Positions 40,676 through 49,588 of a stretch of 64,000 nt of DNA are shown here, one piece after another (the first letter of the stretch is position 1; each line of letters begins with the position of its first letter). Where the stretch lies: NCBI RefSeq assembly GCF_047238105.1, contig NZ_JBDFMD010000001.1, forward strand, positions 558,001 to 622,000. The letters run 5' to 3'. The notes under the pieces are model-generated. The model worked only from the letters and a program-made list of their open reading frames with translations. It searched no databases and was not told where the DNA came from. Made by a program: the position numbers and the translations under genes. The DNA is from Paenibacillus_D sp047238105. GTDB lineage: Bacteria; Bacillota; Bacilli; Paenibacillales; Paenibacillaceae.

Positions 40676-43389
40676 GATTCGTACAGCCAATCCAGTGTAT
40701 TGGTCTTGCCCTCGCCTTCGACATCCCTCACCCGCAGCGGCTGATCGGCCTTGATCACACCAGGGACGAGATAGGCGCCTCGTCCGAACACAAGCCGATG
40801 CCGACCCGCTTCGTAACGGAAAGCATGGACATTGACGCTGGGCTGGAAGAACACTTTGAGCGCATTGGTCAGTACCGGCGCCAATCCCCCCCGGTCATCC
40901 GCATGCGTATTCTCTTCGAGACTCGGCACCTGCAGCCACTGCGGATGACTGGAGTTGAAGTACCCGATCAGGATGATCGCTGGCTCATTCAGCTCGATAT
41001 CGAGATCGAACCCCTCCTTGCTGGAGCGCTCCCGGTTAAAGCGGATCGCCGTCAGCCCCTGGAGTTCTTCGGCTACGCTTGCGGCCGGGATTCCGCCGTC
41101 AGTGAACAGCTCGCTGTCCGTCTGGAGCACGTAGGTCTCCGCATCCGGCGAATGCAGGATGAATTCTGCCTGCCGGTATGGCGCCGGCGGCCCTTCGGCG
41201 GCAGCCAGCTTCTCGGGCAGCCGCCCTGCCTTCAGCCCCTCGACGATTCTGGCATAATGACTGTACTCTGCCTCGTACAGCGGCAGGCATTGCTGCCAGT
41301 GGCCGTACGTCTCGCCATTCGAAAACGGCACCTTGCGCTGCGGCGTCTGCATGCTGTTCGCATACAGATAGGTGTCCGCAGTCCATTCTGCCAGCTCCCG
41401 GTAGGCTTCGAGACTGCTGTAGATGTGCGCTTGCGCTTCTTCCAGCAGCTTCACCTGCTGTTGATCCGTATAATTGCCGGCGCACTGCTCTTTGTAGGTC
41501 AGGATCAGGATTGCCGCCCTTACCTTCTCCGTGTAGACCTTCGTCATGAGCGAGATGGCCCGGACGTCGGATGAGATCCTGGCATATTCCTCCCGCGCCT
41601 TCGTCACCGAGGCTGCAGCGCGAGCCACGGCCCGGGCAGCACGCTCCGCATGCCCCTCTACGCTTGCCACGATATCCAGCGGAGACTCGCCGACCGGTTG
41701 CCGGCACTGCAGCTGACCCGCGACATATTCATCCAGCCGCTCTCCCTGCGGAGCCTGACAGTCCCACAGCTCCTTCCATTGTCCATAACGGGCGGGGTTG
41801 GTAAGCTGGCTCATCGTCATGCCCAGGCTCATCGTCTGCCGGTTGCCTTCTGTAATGCCGAAGCGTCGGAGCAGCTTGGGCGCGATCTCCCCGGTATGCT
41901 CATAGCTGTCCAGGATTGCTTCTCCCGCCTCCCGGCTGCCGAAGCGCTCTGCCAGCTGAGCGATCCAGTACTCCCTCTCCAGGCTCGGGTCGCGGTCGGG
42001 ATTCCAGGCATACCGGAACCATGCGGCAAACCAGATCCAGTCCCGGTCCATCTGGCGCAGCCGGGGCTCCGTCTTGTCCGGCGCATACGGCCAATCCCAG
42101 TAGAATAGCGGATATAGGTGAATGCCGTTCGTATGCAGCCGGTATTTGGCCGCCTGTACACTCTTCTGGATAAAGGAAGGGGAGCCGTACCGAAAAGGCT
42201 CAAGGTTGGCCAGGATATGCACATTAAATAGATGTATCGAGCCCAGCGAGGCCAGATGACGATGGGTGTGCTGCCATTTGCCGCGCGGGGTGTACGTCGT
42301 CAGCGATTCCCCGTTATATTTGGCCTCCGTGAACAAGTTGGCATAGTTGGGAATAGCTTCCGCCATCACCTTCTCCGAGGGGATCGCGTGGGCGCGAACG
42401 ATGATCGGCGGCAGCTCCTTCACTCCCCGATCCTTCAGCCCGTCATGTACGCCGGCAAGAATCGTCTCATTGAACCACTCCGCGCCATAGATCGCGCCTT
42501 GCAGTGCCTCTCCGAGACATACCATGAGTCCGACATGGGGGAAATTGCGGATGAAAGCTGAGATCGAGCGGATATAATAGTCGCTTGTCAGCGGCAGCGG
42601 CTTGGGCTGATGCAGATCCAGGCCATGCTTCTCCGCAAACGGCAGCGGGATGTGGATGTTGTAAAATTTGAGCACCAGCCAGATCCCCCGGCGGTCGCAA
42701 GCCTCCGCCAGCCACTGGAAGGTCTCAACGTTGAGTCTGAACTCTTCCTCGGTAACCTCCATCGCTTCCGGATATTCGTCCAGCTTCACCAGCGATGAGA
42801 ACGGATGACCGCTCCAGACGTAGATAACGTTGCAACGCTGCTCCAGCAGCATGTCCAGGAATGCCGACCACAGCCCGCGGTCATAGAACCAGGGGAAGCG
42901 GCCCGGCGTGATCGGATATTCGTACGTCCGGCGCGGCGGCTCGACCTTGGTCAGCTGCAGCGGGACGACCGGACCGCGCAGCTTCATCACCGGGCCGTCC
43001 TTCATAGCCAGATTGTCCGGCAGCTCGCCGCGAGCGGCGAGGATACCTGCGAGCTGCTGGCAGCCGTACAGCACGCCAGTTGCGCTGCCGCCGACAACAA
43101 CCGTCAGCGAGCCGGGCAGCGAAGCGAGGTAGAACGCTTCTTCTACTGGCGGATCAGTATGATAGAGCAGCACCTCCGCCTCTTCGAGCGCCTGGATAAA
43201 CGAACATTCCCCCCGGACCGCAATGGCGATCTTGGACCCTGGCGTATCCCGGTAATTCTCCACTGTCCATGCCGTCGCCGTCTCAGCAGGTACCAGTCCT
43301 TGACCGGCGACCGCCTGCCGCAGCAGCTCGGCGCCATAGCGGATGCGCGCGCTGGCCCGCTCCGGCAAGGCGAGATGTATCGTAGTCAT
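40672..43389 (-). CDS. Putative glycoside hydrolase of unplaced family (alpha-glucuronidase-like architecture)
   Basis: 905 aa, no signal peptide. The N-terminal ~130 residues look like the alpha/beta accessory domain found before GH20 and GH67 barrels (TVVVGGSATGVLYGCQQLAGIL). A barrel seems to begin at WSAFLDMLLEQRCNVIYVW, then LKFYNIHIPLPFAEKHG, a candidate catalytic Glu294 in MVCLGEALQG, HLFNVHILANLEPFRYGSP and HLYPLFYWDWPYAPD. A helical region and a beta-rich C-terminal part follow. I cannot assign a CAZy family. AAGGAGG lies seven bases ahead of ATG 43389. The operon context implies cleavage of an imported oligosaccharide. Confidence 0.65.
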   Translation of the reverse strand: MTTIHLALPERASARIRYGAELLRQAVAGQGLVPAETATAWTVENYRDTPGSKIAIAVRGECSFIQALEEAEVLLYHTDPPVEEAFYLASLPGSLTVVVGGSATGVLYGCQQLAGILAARGELPDNLAMKDGPVMKLRGPVVPLQLTKVEPPRRTYEYPITPGRFPWFYDRGLWSAFLDMLLEQRCNVIYVWSGHPFSSLVKLDEYPEAMEVTEEEFRLNVETFQWLAEACDRRGIWLVLKFYNIHIPLPFAEKHGLDLHQPKPLPLTSDYYIRSISAFIRNFPHVGLMVCLGEALQGAIYGAEWFNETILAGVHDGLKDRGVKELPPIIVRAHAIPSEKVMAEAIPNYANLFTEAKYNGESLTTYTPRGKWQHTHRHLASLGSIHLFNVHILANLEPFRYGSPSFIQKSVQAAKYRLHTNGIHLYPLFYWDWPYAPDKTEPRLRQMDRDWIWFAAWFRYAWNPDRDPSLEREYWIAQLAERFGSREAGEAILDSYEHTGEIAPKLLRRFGITEGNRQTMSLGMTMSQLTNPARYGQWKELWDCQAPQGERLDEYVAGQLQCRQPVGESPLDIVASVEGHAERAARAVARAAASVTKAREEYARISSDVRAISLMTKVYTEKVRAAILILTYKEQCAGNYTDQQQVKLLEEAQAHIYSSLEAYRELAEWTADTYLYANSMQTPQRKVPFSNGETYGHWQQCLPLYEAEYSHYARIVEGLKAGRLPEKLAAAEGPPAPYRQAEFILHSPDAETYVLQTDSELFTDGGIPAASVAEELQGLTAIRFNRERSSKEGFDLDIELNEPAIILIGYFNSSHPQWLQVPSLEENTHADDRGGLAPVLTNALKVFFQPSVNVHAFRYEAGRHRLVFGRGAYLVPGVIKADQPLRVRDVEGEGKTNTLDWLYES

Positions 43390-43452
43390 GTACAGCCTCC
43401 TTCTCATATAGGCAGCCGGCACGGCGCCATCCCGCCCTGCCGGCAAGCCGGA

Positions 43453-45039
43453 TTACTCGCTAAGATAAGTCTCGGCGATGCTCTGCGCCTCAGCCATGCC
43501 GACCCTGCCCAGATCATCGAGGTATTTGGCCCATTGGGCGTCGTCCGACGCATCCGCGATGCCCATGACGGCGCGGGTCGCGAACTGATAGGCGACATCC
43601 TCCATGGCGCTGACGGTCGTATTGATCGTCTGCTGCTCCTCTTCCGTGAACGGGGCGCTCTTCGGCGTCAGATTGTAGATGCCGGACACTTCCTCCATCG
43701 CCTCCTGCTTTTTCAAGAACATCGGATCCGATTTCAACACGTCTTCACTCTGTTTGAGCAGCCAGTCGAACCCGTGCTGCTCCGCCACCGTTTGACGATC
43801 ATAGCCTTCAGCGTAGGTGATCTCGCCATTAGCCTCGGTATAGGTCACATCCTTCAGTCCCATATGGTGGAACAACTGGCCCTCCGGAGAAGCCGAGAAT
43901 TCGATGTATTCGAACAGCTTCTCCAGCTTCTCCGGCTCATTGGCCAGCTTGCTGCTGAAGATCGGCCCGAACAGGGCAAAGCTGAGCGGGCTGAACTCAA
44001 GTGCTGGCTCGGTGCCTGCGCTCGGCAACGTGCGGGCATAAGCCCATTCGCCGCCCGGGATGTCCGTCAGCGCATATTCCGGATCGATCGTGTGGCTGGC
44101 GTACTGGAAATCCACCAGGACGCTTCCGGTAAGCCGTTTGGTTTTCCACTGTTCCTGCGTCAGGGTGGCGAATTCCTTCTCGATCAGTCCTTCCTTGTAG
44201 AGCTTGGCCAGGAAGATCAGCATCTCGCGGTGCTTCTCCGACGCCATATTCCAGACGACGGCATCCCCGGCATCAGGATCGTTCCAGAAGCCTTTGGTAT
44301 GGTCGTTGCGCGGATTGCGGAAGCTCTGCCGGAAGCCGTTCATCAGATTGCGGATGCCCGTATTTTCGGTACCGCCTCTGACACCGATACCGACAGACTG
44401 CGGATATTCGGCTTTGAGCGCGTTCAAGGCCTCATACAATTCATCCATCGTCGACGGGAACTCCTTCAGACCGATCTTCTCAAATGCGTCCTTGCGGTAG
44501 ATCCATGTCATCGGATCACTGCTGGCGACGCTGGGCAGCATATACAGCTTGCCGTTGGTGGCAGCGAAGCTCATCAGCACTTCCCAGTCTTCGTCGGTAA
44601 ACAGACCTCGGTACGCAGGCAATTGATCGATATAGTCGCTGATCGGCAGCAGAAAGCCGGCGGAAGCCCACTTGGCGACGCTGCTCGGACTATTCATGTT
44701 CGGGATAAAGTCCGGATACTGCCCCGACGCGAACATGACATTATATTTCTCCATCCCGGCAGACAGCGGGATCGCTTCGTAATCCCAATCCATGTTGAAC
44801 CGTTCTTCCACTTCCGTAATATAATCGTTGGGTACTTGATTGGGCGGATATTTGGGCATCCCGGCCACTGAGATCTTTACAGGCGCCGAGGTCCCGCCTT
44901 CTCCCGAAGGTGCATTCGAACCGGAGCTCTCCCCGGTATTTCCCGGTGTTGGATCGGAATTGCTGCTGCAAGCTCCGAGCACGGCGGTCAGCATGAACAC
45001 TAAGGACAGCAATACAGCCAGCGATTTGCTCTTGCTCAT
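43453..45039 (-). CDS. ABC sugar transporter solute-binding lipoprotein (LplA type)
   Basis: 528 aa. It has a lipoprotein signal with lipobox LGAC (Cys 23), a Ser/Gly/Pro linker, then a type-I extracellular solute-binding fold with MFASGQYPDFIPN, KLYMLPSVASSDPMTWIYRKDAFEKIGL and YIEFSASPEGQLFHHMGL. The GLK-x-F-P-S-T-M-DEL motif is typical of the large oligosaccharide-binding proteins of Paenibacillus. It is third in the operon, after two permease genes. No ATPase is encoded here; a shared MsmX-like ATPase is likely. Confidence 0.92.
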   Translation of the reverse strand: MSKSKSLAVLLSLVFMLTAVLGACSSNSDPTPGNTGESSGSNAPSGEGGTSAPVKISVAGMPKYPPNQVPNDYITEVEERFNMDWDYEAIPLSAGMEKYNVMFASGQYPDFIPNMNSPSSVAKWASAGFLLPISDYIDQLPAYRGLFTDEDWEVLMSFAATNGKLYMLPSVASSDPMTWIYRKDAFEKIGLKEFPSTMDELYEALNALKAEYPQSVGIGVRGGTENTGIRNLMNGFRQSFRNPRNDHTKGFWNDPDAGDAVVWNMASEKHREMLIFLAKLYKEGLIEKEFATLTQEQWKTKRLTGSVLVDFQYASHTIDPEYALTDIPGGEWAYARTLPSAGTEPALEFSPLSFALFGPIFSSKLANEPEKLEKLFEYIEFSASPEGQLFHHMGLKDVTYTEANGEITYAEGYDRQTVAEQHGFDWLLKQSEDVLKSDPMFLKKQEAMEEVSGIYNLTPKSAPFTEEEQQTINTTVSAMEDVAYQFATRAVMGIADASDDAQWAKYLDDLGRVGMAEAQSIAETYLSE

Positions 45040-45140
45040 GTACTCATCCCCTTTTCATTTTTCAACGAAATTTGACCCTTTCCCTAAACTGAACATCATA
45101 AGAACAGCCGGCGCATCACCTCCCTTATAGAGATCTTCCG

Positions 45141-46040
45141 CTACCCTTTGAGCGACCCGATCATAATGCCGCGGACAAAATACTTCTGGATAAACGGATA
45201 GATAATCAGCATCGGGATAATCGATATCACCAGGGTCGCATACTGCACGGACTCGGGCGTCAGGTTGGAGCTCAGATCCTCGGCCAGCGCCGCATTGCCC
45301 TGCGAAGCAAGCTGGTCGGCGAGCGTGCTCTGCAGGACGATCTCCCGTAGAATCAGCTGCAGCGGGTAGCTGTCATAATTGCGCAAATATAACATGGCTG
45401 TGAAATAGGAGTTCCAGTGTGAGACGGCGTAGAACAACCCGATCGTTGCTACACCCGCTGTAGACAGCGGCAGCACGATTCGAATCAGCGTCTGCAGATC
45501 GCCGCAGCCATCCAGCTTGGCGGCCTCCTCGATCTCCACGGGGAAATTTTTGAAGAACGAGATCATAATGATGAGCCACCACGAGCTGATCAGCACAGGT
45601 ACTGTGACCGCCCAGATCGTATTCATCATCCCCAGCGACTGAATCAGGAGGAATTGCGGGATGATGCCGCCGGTAAAGAACATCGGCAGGATACAAACGG
45701 TCATAAACAGCGGCCGGAACAGCAGATCCCGCTTGGACAGCACGTAAGCTGCCGCCGTCGTAAACACGACATTGAGCACTGTGCCTACTGTCGTAATCAC
45801 GATCGAATTCCAGAACGAACGCGGGATATGCACATTCTCGAACAGAATCGTACGGTAGGCCCCCAGGCTGAACTGGCTCGGCAGCAGACCGACACGGCCT
45901 CGGACGATCTCCTCCGGCGAGCTGAGCGAGATGGCGATAACATGTAGAATCGGCAGCAGCGTAATCAATACGACAACGATCATAACTGCATGGACGACCA
46001 CATCCAGCACCCGGGAGCCAAGCGAAGTATCTTTTACCAT
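45141..46040 (-). CDS. Carbohydrate ABC transporter permease (LplC/YtcP type)
   Basis: 299 aa with six hydrophobic segments and the inner-membrane EAA loop (EIEEAAKLDGCGDLQTLIRIVLP). The C-terminal IPMLIIYPFIQKYFVRGIMIGSLKG is the hallmark of this subfamily. The start overlaps the stop of the other permease by seven bases. It forms the channel with its partner for the solute-binding lipoprotein. Confidence 0.93.
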   Translation of the reverse strand: MVKDTSLGSRVLDVVVHAVMIVVVLITLLPILHVIAISLSSPEEIVRGRVGLLPSQFSLGAYRTILFENVHIPRSFWNSIVITTVGTVLNVVFTTAAAYVLSKRDLLFRPLFMTVCILPMFFTGGIIPQFLLIQSLGMMNTIWAVTVPVLISSWWLIIMISFFKNFPVEIEEAAKLDGCGDLQTLIRIVLPLSTAGVATIGLFYAVSHWNSYFTAMLYLRNYDSYPLQLILREIVLQSTLADQLASQGNAALAEDLSSNLTPESVQYATLVISIIPMLIIYPFIQKYFVRGIMIGSLKG

Positions 46041-47023
46041 AAGCTCTCGTCAGCCACCTTTCGGGCGATGTAGTTGGCAGTCACCAGGAATATAATGTTG
46101 ACCGCAGCATTGAACAAATCTACGGCAGCGCCGAAACTGAAATCCAGTTCAATCAAGCCTCGCCGGAACACAAAGGTCGAGAACACATCGGCCGTCTCGT
46201 ACGTCAGCGAGTTATACATGAGGATGATCTTCTCCGCGCCAACACTGAGCACGCCTGACATGTTGAGGATGAGCGTAATAACGACGACCGGCTTGATCGC
46301 AGGCAGCGTGATGTGCCAGATCTGCCTGATCCGCGAAGCTCCATCCATGACGGCAGATTCATACTGATCCGTATCGACCTTAGACAAAGCTGCCAGATAG
46401 ATGACGGCCCCCATTCCCATACTGGTCCAGATCCCCGAGCTGACGAAGAGAAAGCGGAACCATTCCGGCATGGCAAAAAAGTAAATCGGTTCAAACCCGA
46501 GCCGTCCAAGCAGCATATTAATCACGCCTGAGCTGGGAGAGAGCACCATCTTGAGCATGCCGATAACCGCTACGATCGACAGGAAATAAGGCAGATAACT
46601 AACGGTTTGCACGAAGCTTTTGTACATTCTGAGCCTTACTTCATTGAGCAGGAGGGCGAACAGGATCGGAATCGGAAACCCGAACAGCAGGGAGTAGAAT
46701 CCGAGCAGAAACGTATTGCGGAGCAGATTCCAAAAATACGGGCCATTGACAAAGTTTTTGAAATGATCCAAGCCCAGATGTCCTGCCCACGGCGATGTGA
46801 AGACGGTTACAATAAAATTTTGTCCTTCCTGCATGCGAAAGTTTTTGAACGCGATCAGCACCCCGTACATCGGGATGTAATTAAAGACAATAAAATAAAG
46901 GATCGCCGGAAGCAGCAGCAGAAGCAGCACCTTTTGCTTTTTGCTCCGCAGGCGCATATCCGCGATTCGCTCACGCAAGCGCGTCTGTCTTGCTGATTTG
47001 GTTTCGGCAACCGCTTCTGTCAT
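46034..47023 (-). CDS. Carbohydrate ABC transporter permease (LplB type)
   Basis: 329 aa. A basic N-terminus is followed by six membrane segments beginning LLLLLLPAILYFIVFNYIPMYG and an EAA loop (SAVMDGASRIRQIWHITLPAIKP). ATG 47023 is chosen (AGGGAG nine bases upstream); the longer frame crosses the operator region. First gene of the long operon. Confidence 0.93.
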   Translation of the reverse strand: MTEAVAETKSARQTRLRERIADMRLRSKKQKVLLLLLLPAILYFIVFNYIPMYGVLIAFKNFRMQEGQNFIVTVFTSPWAGHLGLDHFKNFVNGPYFWNLLRNTFLLGFYSLLFGFPIPILFALLLNEVRLRMYKSFVQTVSYLPYFLSIVAVIGMLKMVLSPSSGVINMLLGRLGFEPIYFFAMPEWFRFLFVSSGIWTSMGMGAVIYLAALSKVDTDQYESAVMDGASRIRQIWHITLPAIKPVVVITLILNMSGVLSVGAEKIILMYNSLTYETADVFSTFVFRRGLIELDFSFGAAVDLFNAAVNIIFLVTANYIARKVADESLW

Positions 47024-47095
47024 TTCATCACACTCCCTCTTAGGCAATGATTGCTTTTTGATGCGGTAAGGACGCCAACGGGAAAGGCAGTCCAT

Positions 47096-47111
47096 TTGAT
47101 AGCGCTATCAA
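47096..47111. promoter_or_regulatory. LacI-family operator candidate
   Basis: TTGATAGCGCTATCAA, a perfect 16-base palindrome centred on GC/CG like known LacI-family operators, 73-88 bases ahead of the first permease gene. Confidence 0.65.
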
Positions 47112-47284
47112 CAATCCAACCTTACCTCTGCGGAGGGGCGCTCGTAAAGGAACAGTTCATACCAAGCACACCATCCGCACACAAGTAGCCGGACCCCTTG
47201 CTCCACGCGGTATTTCCTTCTCACCACCCATTAGTTTTTCGGCACTCTTTGCTTCAGAATTATTGGTTAGATCATGAGAGAGGA

Positions 47285-47338
47285 TAAAAAAAAGCCGTGT
47301 TCCTGTCACTGGTCAGGCGACATGGACGCGGCTTTTTC
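47285..47338. terminator. Terminator of the AraC/Cache sensor gene
   Basis: A 15-bp imperfect stem (47293-47307 with 47319-47333) flanked by an A-run and a T-run, so it works on both strands; it separates the sensor gene from the transport operon. Confidence 0.8.
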
Positions 47339-47356
47339 ATTTATACCCTCGGTCGT

Positions 47357-49588
47357 CTATGGATCAGTCTGTGCGCCAGGCACCTTGCGGAACGAAGTGG
47401 GCTGGATACCATAGGCCCGTTTGAACGCCCGCCGGAACGATTTGTCACTGTTGTACCCTACCATGAGCGAGATCTCTACGATCGGCAGTTCCGTTGCCCG
47501 CAGCAGCCTGCATGCTTCATTCAGCCGCAGCTGCTCCACATATTCGGAGAAAGTGACCCCCATTTGTTCCTTGAACAAGATCGAAATAAAGCTTTCCGTC
47601 TGCTTCTGATTGGCAGCGATTTGACATAGACTGAGTCCGCTGTCCTTATAATCGGCGGCAATCGTCGCTTTGATCTCTTCGAAAAGCTTGCGGTGACGGC
47701 TCGTCTTCTGTTGACGGATCTGTTCGCTGAACTGTGTCAGGACTACACGCAGCATCCCCATATCCGGTACCGGATGCTCGAGTTCGGCGTGCTCCAGCTT
47801 GACTAGAGCAGGGATATCCGAACCGGGCAGGCGGCTCAGCTGCTCTGTCAGCTTCTGCAGAGTTCCCTGGATCTCCTGGAATAGCTGTTTTGTCCGCCAC
47901 GGACTCAGCTGCCGCTGCACGAAATTCTCCGTCTCGATATGCCCGAGCAATCGCTCCAGTCCGGCAGTATCCCCCACACGCACTGTATTCATCAGCTTCA
48001 GTTCCAGATCGGGCGGATAATAGTAATAGGCCGAATGTTTGCCAAGCGCATCATACCGGGATAGCTGCTGGGTCAATTCGGGATCCAGGACGTCAAGCGC
48101 CTGTCTTGCATCATTATAGGAACGCCAGATTTGCATAGCATTGCCTGCGACCTGGCCAAGACCGATTGAACATAACAGCTGTCTTTCCTGCAGCAGCCGT
48201 TCCTGTAACTGCAGCAGTGCCGCCTCCGCCCAGTCAAGCTTGTCTTCGGCTGCAACAGATGAACTTAAAGGGATAACTAGCGCCATCGTCATTGGCTTGA
48301 GCTGATGGAGTAGCCAGTCTGGCTGGCAATTCTCTACCACAGACTCCAACAGTGATATGCCGCTGCCCAGGTCTGCATGCCCGGTCTCGACATAAGGCTG
48401 TCCATGAATACGGATCAGTGCGACAACATATTCTCCGTCTACTGAAAGCTGCATACGGGCTTGCTCTCCGTATCCTAGCAGCTCTCCCCTAGTGTTGAAT
48501 CCGTTTTTGAGCAGCCTTTCCAAATAAGCGCTCCTGAGCAATAGCTGTTGTTTGTCCATGCGAACGCGCAGATCGCTGAGCGATTCCAGCAGCTCTTGTA
48601 CCGGCCGGCTGTTGCGATAAGCGAACAATAGCGCAGCGATACAACCGATCAGTAATGCAGCAGCGATAATACTATAATTGATTCGCTTGATGTATTCCGC
48701 TTTGGCAAACACTGCGGCTTCCGGCAGACCAGATACATACGTCCAACCGTTATATGCAGAACGGGTGTGAGAGATCATCGTAGCGCTGCCGTCAATGTTA
48801 TAGACCTCATAGCCGTCTCTAGGTCCGCCATCCAGCAAGGCTGACTCGATCGGCGGATGCCCTTGGAAGGTCGATGCAATGAGCCGGTTTTCTTCGTCCA
48901 GGATATACGCAAAAGCTCCTTTTTCATCGAGTGACCTGTTGAATAACTGCAAGACTGATTGCTCACGGATCAAGATGACAACCGCTCCATCGATATGGGT
49001 CCGATGACCGGCCGGCAGACCGCTCACGTATGCGATATAGTTGCCGCGTTCCTTGCCGCCATCCACATTCTCAAGCCGATGATAACGGTTAACTTCCTCT
49101 TTGCTGACCACATCCTCCAGCCACTCTCCGAAAGCGAGATCGCCGATCTGCAGCGGATGTTCATGTAACCTGGAGATATGGTCATTGGCGATGATCGTCT
49201 CGCTTTTGGCCAGGTACACAAATAAGCCGGAGAAGTAATTATTGGTCGACAGCTTATAAAGCTCGTTGCGTTGCAAGGAAAATTGGTAGATCGATTCCGG
49301 CGACCACTCTGCTTCCGCGAGTAGAATCAAAGCAAGCAGATCCTTATCCAGCGAGATGACCGACACGACTTCGCGGATTTCCGCGAACAGACTGTTCAAG
49401 CTTTGCTTGCTGTGTTCGAGCACCGTTTGATTCAATTCCACGGCATCCTCCCGCACGACCTTGACGGTCTGCTGATACGCATAGGCCCCGATGGTCAAAG
49501 GGAATAACAGGATCAAAAAGTAGGAGAACAAAAACTTCCCGAAAACATGTTTGTTTTTGCCAAAGCGCTTATGAATCCAACTACGCAC
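47357..49588 (-). CDS. Membrane-bound Cache/AraC-type regulator
   Basis: 743 aa. One membrane helix lies at residues 18-40 (FLFSYFLILLFPLTIGAYAY) and a second around 310 (INYSIIAAALLIGCIAALLFAY); between them is an extracellular sensor of Cache type. A cytoplasmic region follows, then a C-terminal AraC domain with LSLCQIAANQKQTESFISILFKEQMG and IVEISLMVGYNSDKSFRRAFKRAYG. The GTG start has AGGGGGG six bases ahead. In Paenibacillus such proteins sit beside oligosaccharide ABC operons and activate them; here the LplB/LplC/LplA-type operon lies just downstream. A cre site lies in its promoter. Confidence 0.9.
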   Translation of the reverse strand: MRSWIHKRFGKNKHVFGKFLFSYFLILLFPLTIGAYAYQQTVKVVREDAVELNQTVLEHSKQSLNSLFAEIREVVSVISLDKDLLALILLAEAEWSPESIYQFSLQRNELYKLSTNNYFSGLFVYLAKSETIIANDHISRLHEHPLQIGDLAFGEWLEDVVSKEEVNRYHRLENVDGGKERGNYIAYVSGLPAGHRTHIDGAVVILIREQSVLQLFNRSLDEKGAFAYILDEENRLIASTFQGHPPIESALLDGGPRDGYEVYNIDGSATMISHTRSAYNGWTYVSGLPEAAVFAKAEYIKRINYSIIAAALLIGCIAALLFAYRNSRPVQELLESLSDLRVRMDKQQLLLRSAYLERLLKNGFNTRGELLGYGEQARMQLSVDGEYVVALIRIHGQPYVETGHADLGSGISLLESVVENCQPDWLLHQLKPMTMALVIPLSSSVAAEDKLDWAEAALLQLQERLLQERQLLCSIGLGQVAGNAMQIWRSYNDARQALDVLDPELTQQLSRYDALGKHSAYYYYPPDLELKLMNTVRVGDTAGLERLLGHIETENFVQRQLSPWRTKQLFQEIQGTLQKLTEQLSRLPGSDIPALVKLEHAELEHPVPDMGMLRVVLTQFSEQIRQQKTSRHRKLFEEIKATIAADYKDSGLSLCQIAANQKQTESFISILFKEQMGVTFSEYVEQLRLNEACRLLRATELPIVEISLMVGYNSDKSFRRAFKRAYGIQPTSFRKVPGAQTDP

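Larger units (their letters stand above)
47024..47356. other. Promoter region of the ABC/glycosidase operon
   Basis: 333 bases without a gene. It holds a LacI-type palindrome (47096-47111) and the terminator of the sensor gene (47285-47338). I saw no convincing -35/-10 pair. Confidence 0.6.

Noticed and set aside
42805..44871. 688-codon plus-strand frame opposite the glycosidase and solute-binding genes
   Set aside because: It spans the gap between two well-supported genes on the other strand and has shadow-type composition.
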